Assembly: GCA_023374025.1 (NCBI GenBank)
Contig: SIJG01000015.1
Coordinates: 1,964,697 to 2,028,696 of the forward strand
Length of the DNA stretch: 64,000 nucleotides
Source: Heterodera schachtii
Lineage: Eukaryota > Nematoda > Chromadorea > Rhabditida > Heteroderidae
Direction of reading: 5' to 3'
Below the pieces are notes generated by a model that saw nothing but the letters and a program-made list of their open reading frames with translations, did not search any database and was not told where the DNA came from. Shown here piece after piece: positions 22,889 to 33,187 of this stretch (its first letter is position 1; each line of letters starts with the position of its first letter). A program made the position numbers and the translations under genes.

Positions 22889-25884
22889 ATGAAATTCCAT
22901 TTATTTCTGCTCTTGGCAATTTTCACTGCTGCGAAACAAATCCTTTCATCAAAGCTAATCGGTAGTTCTGAAGTAGTAAAAGAAAGACAAAAGCATCGCC
23001 AGCAAAACATTGATTTTAATGCGGAAGAGACAATTAGTGGCGCGAAAGTTCAAATTTCGGTTGAGATAAGCGGGTTAATTAGCAAAAGTGACGGAGTGGG
23101 TGATGAGTCATCTGAGAAAGTCAAAATTGAGGCCGAATTTGAAGCAGCGATTCAATTTGGCCAAAATGAGTCATCAAATTCTGACGCTTCTTCAGAGTCA
23201 AACGAGGAAAATGCAACGGAAGGAGGAGCAGCAGCAGCGCCGACGACGAAAGGATGTTCATTGAATGGGGTGGACCTTCAGGCGAACGGATTCGAAAGGA
23301 TGTGTGCCGATTGGCCCGACTTGGCCCCCATTTATTGCTACGGCAAAATCATTGAGGTGCCGAGCAATTTGGTCCCAATTAATCATAATGGCATCAAAAA
23401 ATTCATTAATTCATTACGATGTTGAGAGTGAATTATTGAATGACTTTTGCTTAAGGCCGTCAACTTTTGGGGCGCCCGAATGCTTTTTCAGAACGACTCC
23501 AAACATTTTGTTGACAGACCACTGAAAAAGGAGGCCAAGAAAATTGTCGAAGAGTTCACATCGACCTTTGGTGGCAACGAATTGGACGTGAGCAAAATGA
23601 ACGAACAACAAGTGGACCAATTGGCCAAATTCGTCCGTGAAAATTTCGGCAGAGCCAACGGAGTGCTAATAGCGTAAAAATTGATGGAAATGGCAATCAT
23701 TTTAAAAAAACAATTAAGTTATACGCCCGAAGATTGGGTGGAAAACCCACCGAAACTTGAACGGATAAAAGACGCTGAGTTAAAAAAATGGGCAAAGCAA
23801 TTGAACGAACTGTGGAAGGAGCTGAGTCGGAAAATGCCAGATGTAAGAGGGAAAAAGCATTGCAAATTAGTCAATAATTAAGCCCTAATTACTTATTAGT
23901 GGAATATTAGGTGCAAATTAGGGACCATTAATGACAATAATCACTAATTGATTGCTCCATCTGTTGCTGGTTCAGTTGAATTGCAACCCTGGCCAGCAAA
24001 ACCACTCACTGATCTGCGTGCCACAACCTTTCGTGGTGCCGGGCGGCCGTTTCCGCGAGTTTTACTATTGGGACGCCTATTGGATAGTGAAGGGACTGAT
24101 CGCCTCAGGCAAGGCCAAAGACCAAAGATCGGCCAAAAATGATTCTGATCAGTTTAAGGCATGACCAAAATGGTGAAGAACATGTGCTTGAACTTTGCGG
24201 AGATGGTCAACCGTTTCGGTTTTGTGCCCAACGGCGGACGCATTTATTACGACAAACGCTCACAGCCGTCCTTCTTCACATTGTCTGATCAAATAAACCC
24301 TTGCTAATTGCATTTTTTTAATTACTGCTCCGTTTTAGCATGGTCTACGATTATTTCTTGGCCACCAATGACACCAAATTTCTCCAGGAAGTATTGCCAG
24401 TGCTTGAAAAGGTCAGTGCCATAACTTATCAATGCCATAATTATGTGCTAATAAGCCAATTCCGAATTTTCCTTAAGGAACTTGGCCATTGGAGCAAAAA
24501 TCGGTCGGTTGAAGTCGAAGTTGGCGGAAAACAGCGGACATTTTACCAATACAGAGCGGACAGCAATGTTTGAACAGAAAGAAACTAGTCAAACTGAAGC
24601 CCATCTTCAGATTCCTCGTCCTGAGTCATTTTGTCAAGACGTTCAACTCGTCACAAACATTTCGAACACACAAAGAAAAGCCGACATTTGGAAAAACGTG
24701 GCATCGACGGCCGAGTCGGGCTGGGACTTTAGCTGTGGGCTTTAATTGCAATTTGGCCAATTAATAAATTAAAGCACATAATTTTCTTTTAGCACGATTT
24801 ATGAAAAAAGACAACAGCAACAAAGCCAACCCGTGGAATTTGGTCAATTTGCAAACCACGGACTTATTGCCGGTGGATTTGAACGCGTTAATTTGTGGCA
24901 ATCTCAGAATGTTGGGGGAACTCTTTTCAAAAATAGGCGAGGCACCGCATTTTAATTGTGCATTTGGCCAAGCCAATTAAATGTAAATTTTTTCATATTC
25001 TCTCTCAAATGCTTTTAGGTGACAATGCAAAAGCATCAACTTATGCGGCTGAGCATAATGAGTTTCGAAGCGACTTTCAACGGTTATTCTATAAGGAAGA
25101 GCATGGCTTATGGTACGACTTCAACATTAAAAGTGGAAAGCTGCACGAGGAGTACTACGGTAGTGTGACGGTGCCGTTGTTCACACGATGTTACGACACC
25201 GACGATGTTGGCACGGCGGAACGGATGTACAACCGACTGGAGAAAGTCGGCGTACTAAAGCACAAGTTCGGCGTGCCGACCAGGTGCCCAATTTAACGCT
25301 TCTCATTAGAGATGGAATGGCATAAACACATTTTATTTTCAGCAACATTAATTCCACACAACAGTGGGACTTCCCAAACATTTGGCCGGTAATTTAAGCA
25401 TAAATAAACATAAATAATTATGAAAATGGAATTAATTTCAGTCTTTGGCCCATATGCTCATCGAAAGTTTGAGGCGATCGGGAAACAAAAAGTGAGGCGG
25501 AATTTCCATAACATTTGCCTAATTTGTGTTCTGCCTTTTAAGAATGGAGGAAAAGGCCAAGGAATTGGCACGGCAATGGCTGTCGGCCAACCACCAAATG
25601 TATCAGAACTGTGGGCAGCAGATGTGGGAGAAAATGGCGGCGGACACGGGCGTGCCGGGCGGAGGAGGTGAATACGTGCCGCAAGTGAGTGCCAATGGGA
25701 AACAACTCAAAAGGCCATGGCATTCCCTCCCAAATGCTCACAGATTGGCTTCGGGTGGACAAACGGTGGCGTTTTGGATTTGCTTGTCACTTACGGAGAC
25801 GAAATGACACTGCAGCAAATGCCAAACGTGGAATGCAAGCAGAACGCGGTGGTTCAAGAGCCGGCCGAGTTCCCATCCGCTTAA
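22889..25884 (+). CDS. Secreted trehalase (GH37)
   Basis: About eleven exons encode a glycoside hydrolase family 37 trehalase, which splits trehalose into two glucose molecules. A signal peptide ([20 protein letters not shown]) and an acidic Ser/Glu-rich extension of about 110 residues precede the catalytic domain. Motifs seen in order: [20 protein letters not shown], signature 1 [14 protein letters not shown], then ESGWDFS (holding the family's catalytic acid Asp), PVDLNA, signature 2 [13 protein letters not shown] (holding the expected catalytic Glu), GGGGEY, and [17 protein letters not shown] near the end. Key catalytic residues therefore look intact. Intron 24109-24158 is GC-AG and in phase (IAS-G-MTK). 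Other introns are GT-AG and short. Nematodes use trehalose as blood sugar, egg-fluid solute and stress protectant, so roles in hatching or survival are plausible but inferred. Confidence 0.9.
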
Positions 25885-27299
25885 GACGAAACGAGCGGAC
25901 AATGGCACGGATTTTAAATCGGGCGGGGGGGGGGGCGGTGGGGGGTCAGTTGCGTATTGCCATTTCCGTACTCGTACAAGCCAAGTTAAGGCGTCATAAT
26001 GTTTTTCATTGTTGACCAAATCCAACAAAATTTAGTATCATTGAAAACTCTTAACAGGCTCGATTAGCCCCATTAAAAAAATAATTTGCGTATGGAATTG
26101 TAATTAAGAAATTGATTTTTTACGGGTTTCAGGTTGTAATTTACTTAAGAAATGATTAATTGCTAGGGATGTCAATTTTATGTAAATACATATTTTTTTC
26201 CTGGCTTCTCCATGCTCTAAATAGTAGGAAAAACACTTTCTTTTTTGTGTTTGCGAACAAAAGTTGGGACTTTTATTTACATATTTTTACATATTCGGGC
26301 TTTTTATACATATTTTACATATTTCGTGATTTTATACATATTTGGTACATTTTTGGACTTTTTTCTGACATATTATCATTTTTTTTTATTTTTTTTTTTG
26401 AATATTTTGAGAATTTTTGAAAATTGAAAAATAACAAATATTTTTTTGAAATTGTACTGCTAAAAATATCAAAAATTAATTTTTAAAATACTAAAAAATG
26501 ATTATAAGCCTAATTAGGTTACATTTTGTGCCTATCTTACCCTCTACAAAAAAAATTTTTTCCAAAAAAAATAACAATTTAAAATATTTTATTTACATAT
26601 TTGGTACATATTTTGGGTTTTTCTACCTTCTAAAATGTATAGATTTCAAATTAATTAATTTATTTGATTTGATTAACAAAGGAAAAAGTTAAGCTCTAAA
26701 CTTGGCTTGTACGGAATTGTCGGTACTGAACTGACCCGTTTGGGGTGATGGAAAAAAAAAAATTTTGGAATAGTGCAATGGACAGTTATATTACATTTGC
26801 ATACTGTATTTCTTGAATTATAATAGCCCAAGGCTTTTTTCAAACCCATCTTGAAAGGGGTTACGACAGGAAATACAGTAACTTTTTCAAATGTTGTTGC
26901 ATATATTTATTGCGTTTAAAACAGTCGTTCATTAAAAACATTTAAACCAAAATATATATATATTTAAGTCCAAAATGATTTAGTATTGAAAACAAGCAAT
27001 CATTTAAAGAACAAATAATTATTTAGCTGCTCCCTTTCATTAAAATGTCATGATAATTTTGTGGCGTGTTTTTCTTTTTCTTTATTTAGCACAATTTGTG
27101 ACCAATTATATATTTTTAATTTTTCAAAAATAATTATATTAATTAAAATTATTTTAGAATAATTATGTAAATAAAACAAAAAACAAACAGATAGATGAAT
27201 AATAATAAAAAGTCACTAAAGTGAGTAATTCGAAAATATTTTCCTTCCATAATTTGCAATAATTTGGGAAAATTGAATTTTTATAATGAATCCAAATTT
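25885..27299. other. Intergenic with TTTACATATTT-rich repeat block and a tiny TA-flanked hairpin
   Basis: From about 26,180 to 26,630 the sequence repeats variants of TTTACATATTT(T) and TTTGGTACAT. At 26,804-26,878 lies a 75-bp element with inverted ends CTGTATTTC/GAAATACAG flanked by TA on both sides, a miniature Tc1/mariner-like insertion. A C/G-only tract stands at about 25,923-25,943 just after the trehalase stop. No gene is supported. Confidence 0.55.
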
Positions 27300-28713
27300 T
27301 TAGCCAAAAAATCCGCCACCGTACAATCCACCACCATATCCTCCGCTACCGTATAAACCTCCTCCATACAGTCCTCCATCATATCCTCCGCTACCATATA
27401 AGCTACCATAACTTCCGCCCAGCAATCCGGTACCGTATGCGCCCATGGAGCCGTATCCTCCAGGAAATCGGCCACCACCACACATCCGACATGATCCCAT
27501 GCAAGCCTCGGCGATAGTTTCCAAAACGCAATAAGCGGTGTAAGACGGACACTCTTGGTAAGAATCCCGGCATCCTGAAGTTTTAAGAAAACCCATTTCT
27601 CGGTTGTTTTTCTGTCATATTCACCAACCGGTCATTCCCAAAATGTCACCGCTGGAGCCATCACCGTAATTGTTGAATAATGGGTACTGTGGACTGTACA
27701 AGCCACTGATTTTGAAAGTTTAATTATGAAGAAAAAATATATAATAATAATTTTTTCAAGAAAAGGATCTAAAACTTACTATCCAGTAAAGGCTCCATAA
27801 CTTGGGTAATTGTATCCGTACGATGGATATGTTGGAAGCGCATAAGACGGATATTGGGGATAGTTATTAGTTTGGTAATTTGGGTAATTTGTTTGGTAAT
27901 TTGGATATGTTGGGTAAATTTGATTTGTTGGGTAATAATTTGGATATTGATAGTTTGGGATGGTTGGACTGATTGGATACGTCGGATTTGCCGGGTAACT
28001 GGGATAAACTGGGTAGTTTGGATAAGTTGGGTTAATCGGTGAAACCGGATAAATTGGATTTGTCGGATAGATTGGATATGTTGGGTTGTTGGGATAAATG
28101 GGATAAGTCGGGTTGTTGGGATAAGTTGGATTTGTTGGTAAAGGCTGACCTAAAATAGAATATACAAACTATGACAAGTTTGAAAGGTGAACAAGAGTTG
28201 GTTAATTGTTGGGCATTTCAACAGTAAAGAAAAATGCCGGATTAATTTTGACGCCAAAACCGGCTTAAAATTGAAAGCCAAAACTCACAACAAACTCCTT
28301 GAATGCATGTTTCCCTTGGGTCGACACAGAAATTTAAATAATTACACGCTGAAAAGGGTTATTAAAATGGTCATTTTGCATTAATTGTTTTTTTTAATCA
28401 GTTTTCTTCGCTAATTACTCACCTCCCTCTCTGTAATAGCCGGCCGGGCACTGATTATTAAAGCAGCAAATTCCGTTGTAGCACCTTTCATTTCGGCTGA
28501 TGCAAAATCCAAGAGGGCAAACTAATTGCAAATCAAGCCTTTTGAGCATTTTTGACTTCTTTTTTTACCTCCGTCTGGCGTTGCGCCGAATGGGCATTGA
28601 TTTTGCGGTAAAATCGCTTGTCCTTTAATGCCGCTTAAATTTTGTGAGGCCAACAGGAAAGCGGCCCAAAAAAAGTGCCAAAAAAGCGAAGTCAGCGCCG
28701 ATCGATCGGCCAT
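27300..28713 (-). CDS. Secreted Cys-module protein, paralogue 3, with ShKT domain and Gly/Tyr tail
   Basis: Five phase-checked exons (28713-28569, 28521-28423, 28149-27780, 27705-27629, 27574-27300) give 321 residues. A signal peptide (MADRSALTSLFWHFFWAAFL) is followed by one Cys module (QCPFGATPDG..VCPLGFCISRNERCYNGICC). A tract of about 120 residues of Y-P-N/T-N-P repeats comes next. Then follows a ShKT-type domain with six cysteines spaced C-x6-C-x6-C-x8-C-x3-C-x2-C, and finally a GGY/GGLYGGG tail. ShKT domains are common in nematode secreted proteins and often block channels or join enzymes, but here no activity is shown. The last intron (27628-27575, 54 nt) joins in phase as MTG-CRDSY. 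Relation to paralogues 1 and 2 rests on the C-[VI]-[DS]-R/P-x-[ED]-x-C-[YF]..CC core and shared intron phase. Function is unknown. Confidence 0.75.
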
Positions 28714-29493
28714 CACAGAAATTAATAAGCAAACATTGGCAAAGGAATGAAAAGCGGCTTTTGCTTGCAAATTTGGATTCATCATCAAAAAATGGGCACA
28801 AAACCAACTTCATCAAATGTTTGTTCAAATGTCCCATCGAAATCATTCCGTCAATGTTTTAAATCGATCCTTTTGACGAAATTGCCTTAATCAAACACAC
28901 TTATTTAAATTTAATTTTTTATTCTCCGTAAAATCTAACGCTTAGAATTTCTCTTTACTTCACCTTCTTTTCCATGTGTCAATCGACTGAAATTTTTATC
29001 AATTATCCTCCTCAATATTGTAAAAATTTTATTGTTTTTTTTAAATTATCAAATTTGAAAGCATATCTTTTGGAACTGATCAAAAATGAGATTAATTGGT
29101 CATAATGATCAAAAACATGAACATGGCTTGAAAAGAAACAAAAAAAACTTTCGAGAAAATTCTTGGGAATTTTGGAAAAATTTTCGCGAAAACAGAGTAT
29201 GAAAGGGACAAAAAAAAAAGAGAAAAATTTGCTACAGGTTCAAAAAAAAAAACTGCATGTCTCCTCTCTTCTCTCTGTCTCTGCGAATTTTCTCCGTTCG
29301 GATTCGGACGAATTTCGATTTCAACAAAATACTGTAGAATGCATTGTTTTTAAGAATTACGGTACAGCGCCCAACATTTGATCTAATTGAAACGTTGTAC
29401 TTGATGATGAAAAATCTGTCCAAAATTTGAAAAAAGTCCAAATTGAGCAAATATTTAAGAAAAATGAAAATTGTGGTGTAAAAATAATTAACA
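28714..29493. other. Intergenic, no gene seen
   Basis: AT-rich upstream flank of the paralogue-3 gene. Several TGATCA/TGATCAAAAA words occur near 29,080-29,110. No exon-like splice-bounded frame was found. Confidence 0.45.
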
Positions 29494-29501
29494 GCTATAA
29501 C

Positions 29502-30138
29502 TAGGGTTCGAAGTTGTATGCACTAAAAAATGCCAAATATGCGCATAAAAATGCACTAAAAATCCCCCAAATATGCCCTAAAAACCGGAAAAATGCCCAA
29601 ATATGCACTAAAATATGCCTTAAAAATTACCCAAAATGGCTTTTAACCCTCAAAAAAATGCCAAAAATGGTGTATAAATTAAGAATTGCTTTTGAAAAGA
29701 CCAAAACAAGGGCTAAGGAGCATTTTTAGACAATTGCAAAAATATTGAATTTCTAAATTTTTGAATTTTTATTATATGCTAAAACAAAATTACATTTTTT
29801 TTATAAATAATTTTTTTCCTAAAGTTCTTACAAAAAATTAAAAAATTTTCGATTTTTAAGGGTGTATTTTAAAAAAATTTCCCAAAAAAGTCGATCCTTA
29901 GGGGTGTATTTTTCGCTTTTTTCGCATTTTTCTTGTGAAAATTTGCCAAAAATGAGCGAAATATGCTCTAAAAGCCCGAAAATGGCAAAATATGCATTTA
30001 TTCTCGAAAACCCCCAAAATATGCTTTTATATGCACTAAAAACCTTCAAATTTTAACGTAGAAATGCTATTTTTGAGCCCCTTTCTTCATAGCATATGCG
30101 CAGAAAAAATATGCAAATTCATACAATTTCGAACCCTA
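29502..30138. mobile_element. hAT-like MITE with exact 8-bp target duplication GCTATAAC
   Basis: The left end TAGGGTTCGAAGTTGTATG and the right end CATACAATTTCGAACCCTA are inverted copies with one mismatch. The octamer GCTATAAC flanks both sides exactly (29,494-29,501 and 30,139-30,146), the length typical of hAT insertions. The 637-bp interior is full of AAATATGC(A/C)CTAAAAA and AAAATGCC words and has no transposase frame. Confidence 0.85.
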
Positions 30139-30146
30139 GCTATAAC

Positions 30147-31581
30147 AGTACTAAAAAAAATTTTCGTTGATTAAGTTACAAACCAAAAATTTTTGGTTAA
30201 AAAAACAAATTTACTTGAAATTTTGAAAATTTTTCCCATTCTTAAGAGTGTATTTTTTAATTTTTAGACCAATCCTTAGGGGTGTTTTGTTCGATTTCTG
30301 AGCCCCTTTTTGATAGCATATGTAATGAAAAAAGAAGCAAAAGCGGTGCTAAGTCGTTTCCTAAAAACCGCCAAGGGGTAGGAAAAAATATAAACATATA
30401 AATTCATAACTTGGATCAATTTCAAACAAATTATAATTTCATGGTATCATTCAATAGCTCTAGGTATTCTCGACAAAAATATTAAATTTATAAAAAATTT
30501 TTACGAAATTCTTAAAAAGTTATGGTCATAAATTTTCAATAAGTTTTGATTCAAAATTATTTGACCAGAACTTTTTTAAAACTCGATGAAATTTTTTTTT
30601 TAATTTAATAGATAGATTATATAGAAAATTTGAAGTTCTAAAAAGTAAAATTTAATGTAATTTCTTCTGAAAAATGTTTTAAAGCATTGAATAGGCTATG
30701 TTTTTTGCCATGGTCATGCAAATATAATTTTAAACATTTAACATTTTCAAGTCATTTAAATGCAATTAAACCAAAATGAATTAAAAAACTTCTAAATTGG
30801 TATTCTTGTAAGAACACCTAGATCTATGAAATATTAATTTGATTGAATTAAGCCAAATTATGAATTTATATTGTCTCACATTTAAAAAACATTTTTTATT
30901 GCATTTTTGTTAAATGCCAAAATATTTACAAAAATAAAACTTTTATTTTTCCTAAAACCCCAAAAATATTTTTTTATTTACTAAAATGACTTTTAAATGA
31001 AAACATTTAAGCGCAGGAATGCCTTTTTGAGCTCCTTACTTTAATGCAATTAAGCAAAAAAATATTTAAATAAATTAATTCTCAGCACTAATGATTAATT
31101 AAGACAGCAAGTCGTTAAGTGACTTAGGTGTTAATTGACTTAGCCGCAGCAGATGTCTCAGCGGAGAAAGGTCCAAATTCAACCCATTCAGAAGACAAAG
31201 TGACAACAAAAGAAATGATTCTAATTACCTAATATTTTTTCTGCCTAAAAAATCCCTACAACAAGCAATATTTGTTAGTTGTCTAAAATTTACATTCAAA
31301 ATGTAAAAATAATTTACAATTTTTGCATTTTCTTTTTGTATCTAATAAATGTGCAAATTTATTGGACTTTATGATTGATTCTCTGCTTCTCTTTGATAAT
31401 TCTTTCTCCAAAAAGATTTTGCTTGAACGAATGCTTTATGAATAAAAATGCAAAACATTTAACGATTAACCACGTTTTAGCGTAATAATTGTTTTATTTT
31501 AAAAAAATTATTCACATTCTATTATTAGCTTTTATTATTGTTGTTATTATTATTATTATTATATTCACTTTTTTTTTAGAA
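30147..31581. other. AT-rich intergenic DNA, possible degraded elements
   Basis: Begins with sequence resembling the interior of the neighbouring MITE ('ccttaggggtgt' at 30,275). CGGTGCTAAGTCG at 30,343 resembles the left end of the 21,584 MITE, but no matching right end could be fixed. A short ATT/GTT microsatellite lies at about 31,530-31,560. No gene is supported. Confidence 0.4.
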
Positions 31582-32603
31582 ATGCGAATTTTCATTTGCT
31601 TTCCCACAATTTTTCTGTCAATCTGCGCATTTTTTGGTGTGTTCTTTTCATTATTTCTGCTTTTGTAGTAATTAATAAAATAAAATTTTAGACTTTAAGC
31701 CAATCTTTGCGTATGATCCGTTGGAATTTTTTGATTATCTCATCGAATGCGATCCAAAGGCCAAAATATTGACCAAAGTGCGAAATGATTTTTCAGAAGG
31801 GGTCGAAGTCAGTCAAAACGATGCGAAGGAATTGGCAAAATATTTGAGCAGTGAAAAGGGAAATAAAACATTTGGCGAAGTGATTTTAAGTGAGGCGAGT
31901 AAATACGACAAGAAAAGGGAGCAAATGGACAGCGAAAGTGCACAAAATGCCAAAACACCCGGAAAAGCAAATGAAAATGCCAAAAAAGACCAAAAAGCAC
32001 ACGCAAAGACGAAGACGGCACAAAAATCATCGCATAGGACAAACAGATTAGAAACATCACTGATGGGATCGCCGAAAAGAATTGGAAATGCCATAAAGGA
32101 GCACGTGAAAAATTTTTTATCACAAGGAGACGACATTTGGGCTTTAATGGTCAAAGTGAGTAAAATGTATGAGCAATATGAAGAGATGTGCAAAGAAATA
32201 GCAGAAAAAACGATTAAGAATTTAATTAAACAGCAAAAAGTGAGGGAGAAATGCTTTAGACAACACCCAATAATTATGCTAATTGAGCTATTCAAACCGC
32301 AATTGGAAATTGCACATGATTTGAGCAGTAAAATTATGAGAAAACGAACCCAAGTAATAATAATAATTAAACCATTTAAGACTAATTAGCTAAACATTGT
32401 TGAGCTGTTTAATTAAGATGAGAAAGTCACTGCAAATTATTGCCAAAATATTTGCGGAATATTATGAAGAAGAATGGGAAAAGTTGAAGGAGGAAATTGC
32501 CAACATCAGATTGGAAGAACTGGAAAAGCTTACGGAAAAGATGGACGAATTCGGAAAGAAATTTTGGGGAGAAATTCAAAAAGCCGAAAAAAGAAACGAA
32601 TGA
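31582..32603 (+). CDS. Secreted charged coiled-coil protein (novel family, member A)
   Basis: Exon 1 (31582-31636) encodes a signal peptide (MRIFICFPTIFLSICAFFG). It is preceded by TTTTTTTTAG at 31,581, a good trans-splice acceptor. Exon 2 starts at 31,692 in phase (G|AC), reading DFKPIFAYDPLEFFDYLIE, and continues with Lys/Glu/Gln-rich helical sequence including NKTFGEVILSEASKYDKK. Later exon limits (around 32,150-32,400) are uncertain because GTGAG motifs compete with open frame. The last exon (about 32,418-32,603) is again Glu/Lys-rich and ends in KRNE. The NKTF-x-EV-x(4-5)-A pattern resembles the minus-strand gene at 38,858-40,345. No known domain is recognised. A secreted coiled-coil protein is supported; any effector role is speculation. 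Confidence 0.6.
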
Positions 32604-33187
32604 AATGCAGGCAAAGAAAGAGAGACGGGCGAAAGAGAGGAGGAAAAGAAAGAGAGACAGGCAAAAGAGAGGAGGAAAAGTGGCGAAAGAGAAGAGGAAA
32701 AGCATGGGAAGATAAAGACATTTTTCTGTCTCACTTTTCCATTCTTCCGATTTCATTTTCCATTTTATACTTTTTCTATTGGTTCTTAAATTTTTGTATT
32801 CCTTCGGGTTTCTTACATTTTTATTTCATTTCATGCGTTTTCAGTAAACTTTTGTTTTTGTCTAATGTCCGAGCACTTGCAAAGAAGAAGCTCCTCAATT
32901 GCCATTTTAGTGTCACACTTACAGTATGGCCACTTAAGCTAATGATTTTGGTGGTAATTTCCTGGCTAATCCGCCTTTATTGCCTTTTAGCGGGACGATT
33001 CATTAACAAATGAAATGTGAGATCAGTGGAAAATGTGACAAGGCGAGAAATGAAAGGTTAGCAGAAGCCACAAAAGTGCCAAATGTTAGTGAATTGAGCA
33101 GAGAATAATTTCCACAATTTTTGGCCATTATTTTGGCAAAAAATAATTTTGACTCCATTGCCTAATTTTGTTTAGAATTTCTTTCCG
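32604..33187. other. Intergenic between secreted coiled-coil gene and guanylyl cyclase
   Basis: No splice-bounded coding frame is supported. A polypyrimidine run ending TTTTGTTTAG at 33,175 lies 12 nt before the cyclase ATG and is a candidate trans-splice acceptor. Confidence 0.5.

Noticed and set aside
22889..25884. Horizontal acquisition of the trehalase gene from bacteria
   Set aside because: It has many short nematode-style introns, and GH37 trehalases are widespread in animals, so no transfer is needed.
8818..31090. Active transposase genes within the repeat-rich gaps
   Set aside because: No frame with transposase-like length or motifs was seen; the elements look non-autonomous.
32474..33013. 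Plus-strand 179-residue frame after secreted member A
   Set aside because: It is out of frame with the Glu/Lys-rich exon it overlaps and becomes Phe/Leu-rich noise from AT-rich DNA.
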